Below are positions 33,332 to 40,157 of a stretch of DNA of 64,000 nucleotides, in pieces (the stretch's first letter is position 1; the number at the start of each line of letters is the position of its first letter). The notes under the pieces were generated by a model. The model was not told the origin of the DNA and ran no database searches. It worked only from the letters and a program-made list of their open reading frames with translations. Origin of the DNA: Streptomyces cacaoi (GTDB lineage Bacteria; Actinomycetota; Actinomycetes; Streptomycetales; Streptomycetaceae); assembly GCF_006539165.1 (NCBI RefSeq), contig NZ_BJMM01000018.1:1-64000 (forward strand), in the 5' to 3' direction. Made by a program: the position numbers and the translations under genes.

Positions 33332-34089
33332 CCCTGGCATCCCGTATCGGCCCCCGTCTGCCGGGCCCGCTGCTGACCCGCGCGACCGATCTGCTCTACC
33401 CCCGCTTCGAGCCCGAGCTGCGCCGCCTGGCGGACTTCTGCCCACGCGGCGGCACCGCCGTCGACATCGGCGGCTGGTACGGGCCGTGGACCCGTCGGCT
33501 GGCCCGCCGCGCCGAGCGCGTCGTCACCGTCGAGCCCGTCCCCCACCTGGCCCGCAGGCTGCGTGCCGAGGCACCGCCGAACGCCGAGGTCCTCCAGGCG
33601 GCGGCCAGCGACCGCACGGGCACGGCCACCCTGTGGCTGCCCCCGGACGGCCGCGGCGACCGGGGCGTCTCCTCACTGGTCCGCCGCGAGGTGCACGAGG
33701 CCGCGCTGGACGTGGACTGCCTCCCGCTGGACGAACTCGCCCTCACCGACGTCACCCTGGTCAAGATCGACGTGGACGGCAGCGAACTGGCCGTCCTGCA
33801 CGGCGCCGAGACGACCGTCAAACGCGAACAGCCCGCGCTCTTCATCGAACTGGAGCTGCGCATCCAGCCGTTGGAGCCGGTGCTCGCGCTGCTGTCCTCG
33901 CTCGGCTACACGGGCTGGGTGCTGCCCGCACGCCACTGGATGCCGCTCGCGGACTTCGATCTGGCCGCACACCAGCGCCGTACCGCGCACGTCGCCGAAC
34001 ACGGCCTGCTGCGCCGCTCCCTCGCCCCGCACCGGCGCTACGTCAACTCGGTGCTCTTCCTCCCCGAGGGCCGCCGCCCCGGAGCGTGA
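33328..34089 (+). CDS. FkbM-family methyltransferase
   Basis: A 253-residue SAM-dependent O-methyltransferase, last gene of the cluster. Motif I is TAVDIGGWYGPWTRRLARR and the strand-2 acid is TVEPVPHLARRL. The family signature is seen in VTLVKIDVDGSELAVLHGAE and FIELELRIQP. FkbM enzymes methylate hydroxyls on sugars and polyketides, so a surface sugar fits the context. ATGA coupling to the Trm112-like gene suggests complex formation. A short 14-bp tandem repeat follows the stop. Confidence 0.9.
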   Translation: MTLASRIGPRLPGPLLTRATDLLYPRFEPELRRLADFCPRGGTAVDIGGWYGPWTRRLARRAERVVTVEPVPHLARRLRAEAPPNAEVLQAAASDRTGTATLWLPPDGRGDRGVSSLVRREVHEAALDVDCLPLDELALTDVTLVKIDVDGSELAVLHGAETTVKREQPALFIELELRIQPLEPVLALLSSLGYTGWVLPARHWMPLADFDLAAHQRRTAHVAEHGLLRRSLAPHRRYVNSVLFLPEGRRPGA

Positions 34090-34110
34090 CCCCGCCCGCG
34101 CCACACACCC

Positions 34111-34153
34111 GCACGACACCGCCCGCACGACACCGCCCGTACGACACCTGCCC
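34111..34153. repeat. 14-bp tandem repeat downstream of the glycan cluster
   Basis: GCACGACACCGCCC occurs exactly twice (34111-34124, 34125-34138) with a third variant copy, one base longer, to 34153. It lies between convergent fkbM and ku genes; no clear hairpin terminator was seen. Confidence 0.8.
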
Positions 34154-34205
34154 GCGGCACCACTGGCCGCGCGGCACAGCCCGCGCGACACGGCCCCGTG
34201 CGCCG

Positions 34206-35291
34206 TCACGCCGTCTTACGGGACGAACTCCCCCGGCTACCGGTCTTCTTGGCCGACGCCTTGCCGGACGCGGTCTTCTTGGCCGCGCCCTGCGCACCGG
34301 CCGCCTTCTTCCCCCGCGACGCCGCCGCCCCGCCCGCCTTGCCCTGCCCCGCCTTCTTGGCCGCGCTCTTCTTCGTGGCGGCCTTCTTCGCCGCGGTCTT
34401 CTTCGCCGCGCCCTTCGCCGCACCCCGCGTCGTGCCCTTCGCCGCGCCCCCGCCCGAGGCGGACCTCCCGCGCCGCCCGTCCAGCTCGTGGACGGTGGCC
34501 TCCCCGGCCTCCCTGCTCTGCGCCGCCTCCTGGACGCTGCGCTCCAGCACCGACATCAGATCGACGAGCTTGCCGGTGCCCGCCGCCGGCTCCCGCCCGA
34601 CCGCCTCCGGCTCGGCACCCTCCGCCTTGGCCTCCGCCAGCTCCTCCAGCGCCTCCCGGTACTCGTCGTGCAGCTCGCCGAAGTCCAGCTCGCCCAGGGT
34701 CTCCATCAGGGCGTCCGCCATGTCGAGTTCGGCGTCCCGCACCGTCACCCGGCTCTCCGGCGCGACGCCCGACACGGGACGGATCTCGTCCGGCCACAGC
34801 ATGGTGTGCAGGGCCAGCGCGTCCTCGTACACCCGCACCATCGCCAGGCTCTCCCGCGCCCGCAGCGCCAGCTTGGCGACGGCGACCTTCCCCGACCGGG
34901 TCAGCGCCTCCCGCAGCAGCACATACGGTTTGTCGGCCCGCTTGCCGTCGGCCGCCAGATAGTAGGTGCGGTCCAGCTGGATGGGGTCGATCTGCTCGGC
35001 GGGCACGAAGCCGAGGATCTCCACGGTGCGGGCCGTCGGCAGCGGAAGCGCCGCCAGATCGTCGTCCGAGAGCAGAACGCTGCGCCCGTCCTCCGTGCGG
35101 TACGCACGCCCGATCTCCTCCCGCGGCACCTCTTCCTCGTCCAGCTCGCACACCTTCCGGTAGCGGATCTGGCCGCCGTCGACGGTGTGCACCTGGCGGA
35201 AGGAGACGCTGTGGTTCTCGGTGGCGGAGACGACCTTGATCGGAATCGTGACCAGCCCGAAGGAAATGGACCCTTTCCAGATGGAACGCAT
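34206..35291 (-). CDS. ku: Non-homologous end-joining protein Ku
   Basis: A 361-residue bacterial Ku that binds broken DNA ends as a homodimer and recruits LigD. The core, residues 1-255, starts MRSIWKGSISFGLVTIPIKV and contains RYRKVCELDEEEVPREEI and YYLAADGKRADKPYVLLREAL, all classic. The C-terminal 90 residues are Lys/Ala-rich (AKKTAAKKAATKKSAAKK), like the extended histone-H1-like tails of some actinobacterial Ku proteins that add DNA binding. The start codon lies 30 bp from divergent ligD, with AAGGGA as a weak SD, so the two promoters must overlap each other or the coding regions. Confidence 0.97.
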   Translation of the reverse strand: MRSIWKGSISFGLVTIPIKVVSATENHSVSFRQVHTVDGGQIRYRKVCELDEEEVPREEIGRAYRTEDGRSVLLSDDDLAALPLPTARTVEILGFVPAEQIDPIQLDRTYYLAADGKRADKPYVLLREALTRSGKVAVAKLALRARESLAMVRVYEDALALHTMLWPDEIRPVSGVAPESRVTVRDAELDMADALMETLGELDFGELHDEYREALEELAEAKAEGAEPEAVGREPAAGTGKLVDLMSVLERSVQEAAQSREAGEATVHELDGRRGRSASGGGAAKGTTRGAAKGAAKKTAAKKAATKKSAAKKAGQGKAGGAAASRGKKAAGAQGAAKKTASGKASAKKTGSRGSSSRKTA

Positions 35292-35321
35292 ACTTTGTCC
35301 CTTCCATGGGACTCTCAGGGT

Positions 35322-36215
35322 ATGCCGCACACGGAGATCGGGGGCCACCGGCTGTCCCTCAGCAACCTGGACAAGGTGCTCTACCCGGCGACGGGCTTCA
35401 CCAAGGGCGAGGCCATCCACTACTACGCCTCGGTCGCCGACGCCGTCCTCCCCCACCTCGACGGACGCCCGCTCTCGTTCCTCCGCTACCCGGACGGCGT
35501 CGAGGGCGAGAAGTTCTTCACCAAGCACGTCCCCCGCGGCACCCCCGACTGGGTGACCACCCACGAGATCACCGTCGTCAGCCGCACTCCGCTGCACCAG
35601 ATCTTCCTCCAGGACGAGGCCAGCCTCGTCTGGGCGGCCAACCTCGCCGCCCTGGAACTGCACACCCCCCAGTGGCAGGTCCCGCGCCAGGGCAGGGCCG
35701 ACCGGCTCGTCTTCGACCTCGACCCGGGAGAGGGCGCCGACATCCTCGACTGCCGCCACGTCGCCCGCTGGCTGCGCACCCGCGCCGCCGACGACGGCAT
35801 CCACCTGCTGCCCAAGACCTCCGGCTCCAAGGGCCTGCACCTGATCGCCCCCATCGAGCCGCAGAACTCCGACGACGCCTCCGCCTACGCGAAACGGCTG
35901 GCCCAGGAGGCCGAGCGCGAGATGCCCGACCACGCCGTCAGCAAGATGGCCAAGGACCTGCGCCCCGGCAAGGTCTTCGTCGACTGGTCGCAGAACAACG
36001 CCGCCAAGACGACCGCAGCCCCCTACACCCTGCGCGCCAAGCCCCGCCCCACCGTCTCCACCCCGCTCACCTGGGACGAGCTGGACGCCGCCGGCAGCAC
36101 CGACGACCTGGTCTTCCTCACCCGCGATCTGCCCCCGCGCATCGAGTCCCAGGGCGATCTGCTGGCCCCCCTGCTGGAGGCCACCGGCAAGGGCCGCGGC
36201 CGCCTGCCCGGCTGA
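35322..36215 (+). CDS. ligD: LigD-type polymerase/primase domain protein (NHEJ)
   Basis: A 297-residue stand-alone polymerase domain of the LigD primase (AEP) family, without ligase or 3'-phosphoesterase domains. It starts LSNLDKVLYPATGFTKGEAIHYYA. The metal-binding acidic motif is VFDLDPGEGAD, nucleotide-binding residues are in TSGSKGLHLIAP, and the third acid is in VFVDWSQNN. It fills gaps and adds ribonucleotides at ends held by Ku. Streptomycetes often split LigD functions over several genes, so an ATP-dependent ligase must come from elsewhere. The ATG at 35322 has only a weak CAGGG upstream. Confidence 0.94.
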   Translation: MPHTEIGGHRLSLSNLDKVLYPATGFTKGEAIHYYASVADAVLPHLDGRPLSFLRYPDGVEGEKFFTKHVPRGTPDWVTTHEITVVSRTPLHQIFLQDEASLVWAANLAALELHTPQWQVPRQGRADRLVFDLDPGEGADILDCRHVARWLRTRAADDGIHLLPKTSGSKGLHLIAPIEPQNSDDASAYAKRLAQEAEREMPDHAVSKMAKDLRPGKVFVDWSQNNAAKTTAAPYTLRAKPRPTVSTPLTWDELDAAGSTDDLVFLTRDLPPRIESQGDLLAPLLEATGKGRGRLPG

Positions 36216-36226
36216 CCGGGAACACC

Positions 36227-36265
36227 GACGGCGGGCGACGGCAGCACCTGCCGACGCCCGCCGTC
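36227..36265. terminator. Bidirectional terminator after ligD
   Basis: Outer perfect 11-bp stem (36227-36237 with 36255-36265) with an inner CGGCAG-cac-CTGCCG stem after one A-A mismatch. Lies between convergent ligD and the YtxH-like gene. Confidence 0.82.
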
Positions 36266-36285
36266 ACCCGCCGCGACCGCCGGCG

Positions 36286-36567
36286 TCAGCCCTCGCCCCA
36301 CTCGCTGCCGACCCGCGCACGCTGCCCGCGCACCGTCCGCAGCCGGTCGCTCACCTGCGCCGGCAGCCGGTCCCCCACGGCCTCCGCCGCCCGCGAGGCC
36401 GCCTGCCGGCCGCCCAGCACCGCGGCCTCGCCCATGTTGCGGACCGCCGGATTCTCCGCCATCCTCCGCGCCCCCTTCCTGAGCTGCTCGTACCGCTCTC
36501 GCCCCGCACGCGTGCCGAGCACGTACCCGATGACCACTCCCGCGACGAACGCGAGCCGGTAGCGCAT
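36286..36567 (-). CDS. YtxH-like small membrane-anchored protein
   Basis: A 93-residue protein with one N-terminal hydrophobic segment ending in the small-residue pattern YRLAFVAGVVIGYVLGTRAGRERYEQL, then an amphipathic, Ala/Arg-rich helix. This layout matches YtxH-like/general stress small proteins. The function is unknown. An AAGGGG box precedes the ATG at 36567. It converges with ligD; the tRNA-Asn gene lies about 200 bp to its right on the other strand. Confidence 0.75.
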   Translation of the reverse strand: MRYRLAFVAGVVIGYVLGTRAGRERYEQLRKGARRMAENPAVRNMGEAAVLGGRQAASRAAEAVGDRLPAQVSDRLRTVRGQRARVGSEWGEG

Positions 36568-36763
36568 GGTCAGCCCCTTCTGTCAGCTTCTGCTCTGTCG
36601 GCGACGACGATCAGCGTGCCGCACGGCGGTTCCGCACCGCCGGGTCAGGGGTACCGCGGGGGCCGCGACCCATACCGATTTCGGAGCACCCCCCGGCATG
36701 CGCTAATGTATTCACCGCCGCAAGGGAACGCCCCCGGGAACGGGAGCGAGACCGATGACACGG

Positions 36764-36836
36764 TCCCGTGTAGCTCAATCGGCAGAGCAGCCGGCTGTTA
36801 ACCGGCAGGTTACTGGTTCGAGTCCAGTCGCGGGAG
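36764..36836 (+). tRNA. tRNA-Asn (GTT)
   Basis: A 73-nt cloverleaf. The acceptor stem pairs TCCCGTG with CGCGGGA (one G-T pair). The anticodon stem GCCGG/CCGGC encloses loop CTGTTAA, anticodon GTT. The T arm is ACTGG-TTCGAGT-CCAGT. CCA is not encoded. A U-tailed terminator follows 9 bases later. Confidence 0.97.
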
Positions 36837-36845
36837 CTTCATCCG

Positions 36846-36871
36846 AAGGGCCTCCACCGGGGGCCCTTTTT
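36846..36871 (+). terminator. Rho-independent terminator of tRNA-Asn
   Basis: AAGGGCC (36846-36852) pairs with GGCCCTT (36862-36868) and runs into a T-stretch to 36871. This is a rare classic U-tailed terminator for this window. Confidence 0.88.
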
Positions 36872-37049
36872 CCGTGCCCGGCACCGCCCCGGCCCGCCCC
36901 CGCCCGCAACAGTTCGGGGAAAACGGGAACCGATCGCCCCTTCCCTGCGGTCCTCACCTGCGTAGATCTCCCCCGGCCCGGGCGGCAGATCCTATGAACA
37001 GCTATGCTGCGGCAGACGGCGCGCACAGATGTACGCGGTGCGCTGTTAC

Positions 37050-37123
37050 GGGGCGGTAGCTCAGCCGGTTAGAGCAGCGGACTCATAATCCGTCGGCCGT
37101 GGGTTCGAGTCCCACCCGCCCCA
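37050..37123 (+). tRNA. tRNA with CAT anticodon (elongator Met or lysidine-modified Ile2)
   Basis: A 74-nt cloverleaf with perfect acceptor stem GGGGCGG/CCGCCCC and discriminator A. The anticodon stem GCGGA/TCCGT encloses loop CTCATAA, anticodon CAT. The D arm GTAGCTCAGCCGGTTAGAGC is general. It lacks features of an initiator tRNA (positions 1-72 pair as G-C and no GGG/CCC above the anticodon loop). Met and Ile2 cannot be separated with confidence from sequence alone. CCA is not encoded. Confidence 0.95.
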
Positions 37124-37132
37124 CCCGGAGTG

Positions 37133-37205
37133 GTCCCAGGAGAACCGTTTCTACCTGGGACAACACGCCCCCGGGGGTCACCACGCCCCACCGGTGACCC
37201 CCTTT
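37133..37205 (+). terminator. Double hairpin downstream of the CAT tRNA
   Basis: The first perfect repeat is GTCCCAGG (37133-37140) with CCTGGGAC (37154-37161). The second is GGGGGTCACC (37173-37182) with GGTGACCCCC (37193-37202), followed by TTT. The second hairpin is the likely terminator; the first may help 3' processing. Confidence 0.8.
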
Positions 37206-37307
37206 CATCCATCCCGCCCAAGATCCGGTGGACCCGTCGTGGGCACGGCCGGGCACCTGCTCAAGAAGTAGGCGCCGCCGGGGTGCGTGCCGCGGGCTTC
37301 GGGCGGG

Positions 37308-38225
37308 TCAGCGGATGGCCACCGGGCTGACGGGGGAGCCGGCGCCGCCGGTGATGCGCAGGGCGGTGGCGGTGAGGAAGAAGTCCCAGGTGCCGTCGGC
37401 GCGGCAGGCTTCGGCGAGGTCCTCCAGGTTCCACATCTCGCCGAGCATCATCCCCATGTCCCGGATGAGGACGGCGTGCAGCGGCACCATGCCGTCGGAG
37501 GCGGGCAGCACCTCGACGCCCCAGTTGTCACAGGCGACCATCGCCAGCTCGCGCTCGTGGATCCACTCGGCGCACTCCGGCGCGAGGCCCGGCTCCTCCT
37601 CCAGCCAGCCCTGCCAGCCCTGGGTGAGCCCCTTGCGCAGCCAGCCGGTGCGCACCAGCAGGGCGTCGGCCGTGCCGAGTCGGACCCCGGCGGCCTCCTC
37701 GGCGCGCTCCAGGTCGGCCACGGTGACGGCGCGGCCGGCGGCGAGCCATTCGCCGCCGTCGAGGGAGGCGACGTCGAGCAGGACGGCGCGGCCGGCGAAG
37801 CCGGGGAGCGTGGCGTCGACGGCGTTCCGGGTCGCTCCGCTGCCGGGGGTCATGGCGTCGAGCGGGACACCGTTGTAGAAGGCGCCGTCGTAGCCGACGT
37901 GGGTGAGGCCGTCGAGCTGGGTGCCGGACTGGAGCGGCATGGTGATGAAGTCGTCGCTGATGGCGACGCCGTCCGGGCCGGTGAGGTCGTAGGGCGTGAC
38001 GGACATGGTGTGCACGGGGTTGATGCGCTTCATCCAGCCGGTCTGCGGGCCGGAGTCGCCCACCGGGATGCTCAACTCGTAGCGCTCGCCGGTCCGTATG
38101 GCGCTCAGGGCCTGCTTGACCGTGTCCGGTGTGACGTAGTTGAGGGTGCCCTTCTCGTCGTCGTCGCCCCAGCGGCCCCAGTTGGACACCTTCCGGCCGG
38201 TCTTCTTGAACGCGTACTCGGTCAT
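37308..38225 (-). CDS. Cyclase family protein (kynurenine formamidase-like fold)
   Basis: A 305-residue metal-dependent hydrolase-like protein of the cyclase family. The motif region is MPLQSGTQLDGLTHVGYDGAFYNGVP, which in this larger subgroup stands in for the HxGTHxD metal site. A second conserved-looking part is ACDNWGVEVLP and PLHAVLIRDMGMMLGEMWNLEDLAEAC. Family members hydrolyse N-formylkynurenine or cyclic/aromatic amides; the substrate here is unknown. It begins GRKVSNWGRWGDDDEKGTLNYV. A GAAAGGCAC box precedes the ATG. It is divergent from a TetR gene with three operator copies in between, so it is almost certainly that regulator's target. Confidence 0.88.
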   Translation of the reverse strand: MTEYAFKKTGRKVSNWGRWGDDDEKGTLNYVTPDTVKQALSAIRTGERYELSIPVGDSGPQTGWMKRINPVHTMSVTPYDLTGPDGVAISDDFITMPLQSGTQLDGLTHVGYDGAFYNGVPLDAMTPGSGATRNAVDATLPGFAGRAVLLDVASLDGGEWLAAGRAVTVADLERAEEAAGVRLGTADALLVRTGWLRKGLTQGWQGWLEEEPGLAPECAEWIHERELAMVACDNWGVEVLPASDGMVPLHAVLIRDMGMMLGEMWNLEDLAEACRADGTWDFFLTATALRITGGAGSPVSPVAIR

Positions 38226-38320
38226 GTCGTGCCTTTCTCGTCGCGGAACGTCGCGGAAAGCCGCGGGCAGGGGAGCCCCTCACAGCTCGCACAGCCCGCA
38301 CAGGCGGACGGGCCGGGGCG

Positions 38321-38399
38321 GTGCACTGATTGCACTCTTGACAGTGCACTGATTGCACTCCCCGATTCCGAGGGTAACCTCGGGGTGCAATGAGTGCAA
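38321..38399. promoter_or_regulatory. Three TetR operator copies between the cyclase and tetR genes
   Basis: The palindromic element GTGCA-N5-TGCA(C/A) occurs three times: GTGCACTGATTGCAC at 38321-38335 and again at 38344-38358, and GTGCAATGAGTGCAA, the same element in the other orientation, at 38385-38399. A TTGACA (38338-38343) lies between the first two. A further TTGCAC (38353-38358) with TAACCT 16 bp on could be the tetR promoter, whose start the third copy would cover. Confidence 0.82.
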
Positions 38400-38442
38400 T
38401 AAACACAAAGATCCCGATGGACGACCCGGGCAGGGCGGAACA

Positions 38443-39078
38443 GTGAGCGGACCACAGCAGCAGGAACCCAGGCAGCAGCAGGAACCGGGCCGGCGTGCGC
38501 GCCGGAAGCGGGCGACCACGGCGCGGCTGCGGGACTCGGCGACCAAGCTGGCCGGGCAGTACGGCGCCGACCAGGTCACCATCGACGCGATCTGCGCCGA
38601 CGCCGGGGTCTCCCGGCGGACGTTCTTCAACCACTTCGCCGCCAAGGACGAGGCGTTCCTCGCCTGGGACGAGGACGACGACGCCTACATCGTCGAGCTG
38701 ATCACCGAGCGGCCCCGCTCCGAGAGCGCGGTACGGGCCGCACTGTGGGCCATGACGACGACGGCCTTCCCGCCGGAGCCGGGCAACCGCTCCACCGTCG
38801 TGCGCGAGGTCATGGCCCGGAATCCGGAGGTGGCGGCGCAGGCGACCGAGCTGACCCGGAAGGTCGTGCGCGCCGTCGAGCAGGGCATCGCCGCGCGCCT
38901 CGGACTGCCGCGGGACTCCCACGTCGTACGGGTCGGCGCCGTCACGGCCGTCGGCGCGCTCACCGTCACGATGCGCACGACCGAGACGGACGCGGAGCGG
39001 CGCGAGGAGCTGCTGGAGGAGACCTGCCGCCTGCTGGACGAGGGTTTTCTGAGCGTCCAGCCGGCCGGGGAGGACTGA
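38443..39078 (+). CDS. TetR-family transcriptional regulator
   Basis: A 211-residue repressor. The N-terminal HTH is about residues 30-75 (LRDSATKLAGQYGADQVTIDAICADAGVSRRTFFNHFAAKDEAFL). The C-terminal ligand/dimer domain runs to the end; residues 1-25 are Gln/Arg-rich. The GTG at 38443 is chosen as the start; the longer frame would pass through the third operator copy. It is divergent from the cyclase gene, and the repeated GTGCA-N5-TGCAC sites indicate autorepression and control of the cyclase. The inducer is probably the cyclase substrate or product. Confidence 0.93.
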   Translation: MSGPQQQEPRQQQEPGRRARRKRATTARLRDSATKLAGQYGADQVTIDAICADAGVSRRTFFNHFAAKDEAFLAWDEDDDAYIVELITERPRSESAVRAALWAMTTTAFPPEPGNRSTVVREVMARNPEVAAQATELTRKVVRAVEQGIAARLGLPRDSHVVRVGAVTAVGALTVTMRTTETDAERREELLEETCRLLDEGFLSVQPAGED

Positions 39079-39092
39079 GCGCCGGACCTTGC

Positions 39093-39136
39093 GTCAACCT
39101 CCATTGACAGATCCGCCGTGTCATCCTACGTTGACA
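39093..39136 (+). promoter_or_regulatory. Leaderless promoter with TTGAC repeats before the HTH gene
   Basis: TTGACA (39104-39109), a 17-bp spacer and TACGTT (39127-39132) form a good promoter whose start would coincide with the ATG at 39139. GTCAA (39093-39097) and TTGAC (39104-39108) form an inverted repeat, and a further TTGACA lies at 39131-39136, so an operator for the small HTH protein may overlap the promoter. Confidence 0.72.
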
Positions 39137-39138
39137 CC

Positions 39139-39372
39139 ATGGCCGGATCGGATGCACACGAGACGGTGAGCACGGCGGAGGCCGCCGCGCACAGCGACCC
39201 GCGGGTCGGCCTGCGGGCCGTGGCCGCGCTGCGCCGGCTCACCGAACGACTGGAAGCGCTCCAGGTGGACAGCGCACGTCGCCAGGGCTGGTCCTGGGAC
39301 GAGATCGGCGCCGCCCTCGGAGTCAGCAGGCAGGCCGTACACAAGAAGCACGCCAAGCGGACGGGGAGGTAG
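39139..39372 (+). CDS. Small helix-turn-helix protein
   Basis: A 77-residue DNA-binding protein. An N-terminal helical part (VGLRAVAALRRLTERLEALQVDSAR) leads to a helix-turn-helix of the form GWSWDEIGAALGVSRQAVHKKHAKR, typical of small actinobacterial HTH regulators. There is no SD; the ATG lies 6 nt after the TACGTT box. The ClpN-domain gene follows 2 bp after the stop, so the two form one unit. It probably represses its own promoter through the TTGAC repeats. Confidence 0.85.
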   Translation: MAGSDAHETVSTAEAAAHSDPRVGLRAVAALRRLTERLEALQVDSARRQGWSWDEIGAALGVSRQAVHKKHAKRTGR

Positions 39373-39374
39373 CG

Positions 39375-40001
39375 GTGTTCGAGCGGTTCAGCGCAGCGGC
39401 GCGCGAGGTCGTGACCGGCGCGCAGCAGGAGGCCCGCGCACTGGGACACGAGCGGATCGGCACCGAACATCTGGTGCTCGCCGCACTGCGGCACCCCCGG
39501 CAGCCGGGGACGACGACGCTGCGGGGGCTCGGTGTGACCGCGGAGGCGTGCCGGACCGCCGTCGCCGCGGTGGTGACCGGGCGGGACGCCGCACTCGACG
39601 CGGAGGACGCCCGGGCCCTGCGCAGCCTCGGTGTGGACCTGGAAGCGGTGCGCGGCCGGGCGGAGGAGGCGTTCGGCCCCGGTGCGCTGGACTCCCCTCA
39701 GACCCCCGCTCCCGCGCCGTCCACCCGTCGGCGGACACCCTTCGGCCGGCGGCGCGGCACGGGCAGCGGGCCGGCGACGCTCCCGCGCCATCTGCCGTTC
39801 ACGGCCGGGGCGAAGAAGGCGCTGGAGCTGTCGCTGCGCGAGTGCCTGGCGCGCAAGGACCGGCGTATCGGCGTGGAGCACCTGGTGCTCGGGCTGCTGC
39901 GCTGCGCGGACAGGACGTCGCTCGCGCTCTTCGAACGGCTCGGCGTGGATCCCGCCGCGGCACACGCCCGGGTGCTCGACGAGCTGCGCCACACGGCCTG
40001 A
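39375..40001 (+). CDS. Clp N-terminal-domain protein without ATPase
   Basis: A 208-residue protein built of two Clp N-terminal (ClpN) repeats and nothing else. The first is residues 1-75 (MFERFSAAAREVVTGAQQEARALGHERIGTEHLVLAAL) and the second is residues 130-205 (LPFTAGAKKALELSLRECLARKDRRIGVEHLVLGLL), joined by a Pro/Arg-rich linker. It lacks Walker motifs, so it is not a chaperone ATPase. It may act as an adaptor or decoy for ClpC, or as a sensor partnered with the small HTH protein. The GTG start is 2 bp after the HTH stop with GGGGAGG upstream, so translation is coupled. Confidence 0.9.
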   Translation: MFERFSAAAREVVTGAQQEARALGHERIGTEHLVLAALRHPRQPGTTTLRGLGVTAEACRTAVAAVVTGRDAALDAEDARALRSLGVDLEAVRGRAEEAFGPGALDSPQTPAPAPSTRRRTPFGRRRGTGSGPATLPRHLPFTAGAKKALELSLRECLARKDRRIGVEHLVLGLLRCADRTSLALFERLGVDPAAAHARVLDELRHTA

Positions 40002-40157
40002 ACACCCCTCCCCCGGCCGGGAGTTCGACGGTTTCCGGGTTCGGGCGTACAACCCCCGCGGCGGGTGACGGGTCCAACTGGTATCCGGGGCATCAACCAC
40101 ATGCCTCCGATGGACTGTTACGACCTGCTACAGACCGAAAGAGGGGGAAAAATCACT

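Noticed and set aside
36764..37205. tRNA genes as a prophage or integrative-element attachment site
   Set aside because: No duplicate of either tRNA 3' end, no integrase gene and no change in gene type nearby.
36874..37330. Small open frames around the tRNA genes
   Set aside because: Overlap tRNA genes or terminators and have no SD or recognisable product.
39375..40001. ClpC/ClpB chaperone fragment
   Set aside because: Has its own start and stop, two complete ClpN repeats and no remnant of Walker motifs, so it is a stand-alone protein rather than a broken gene.
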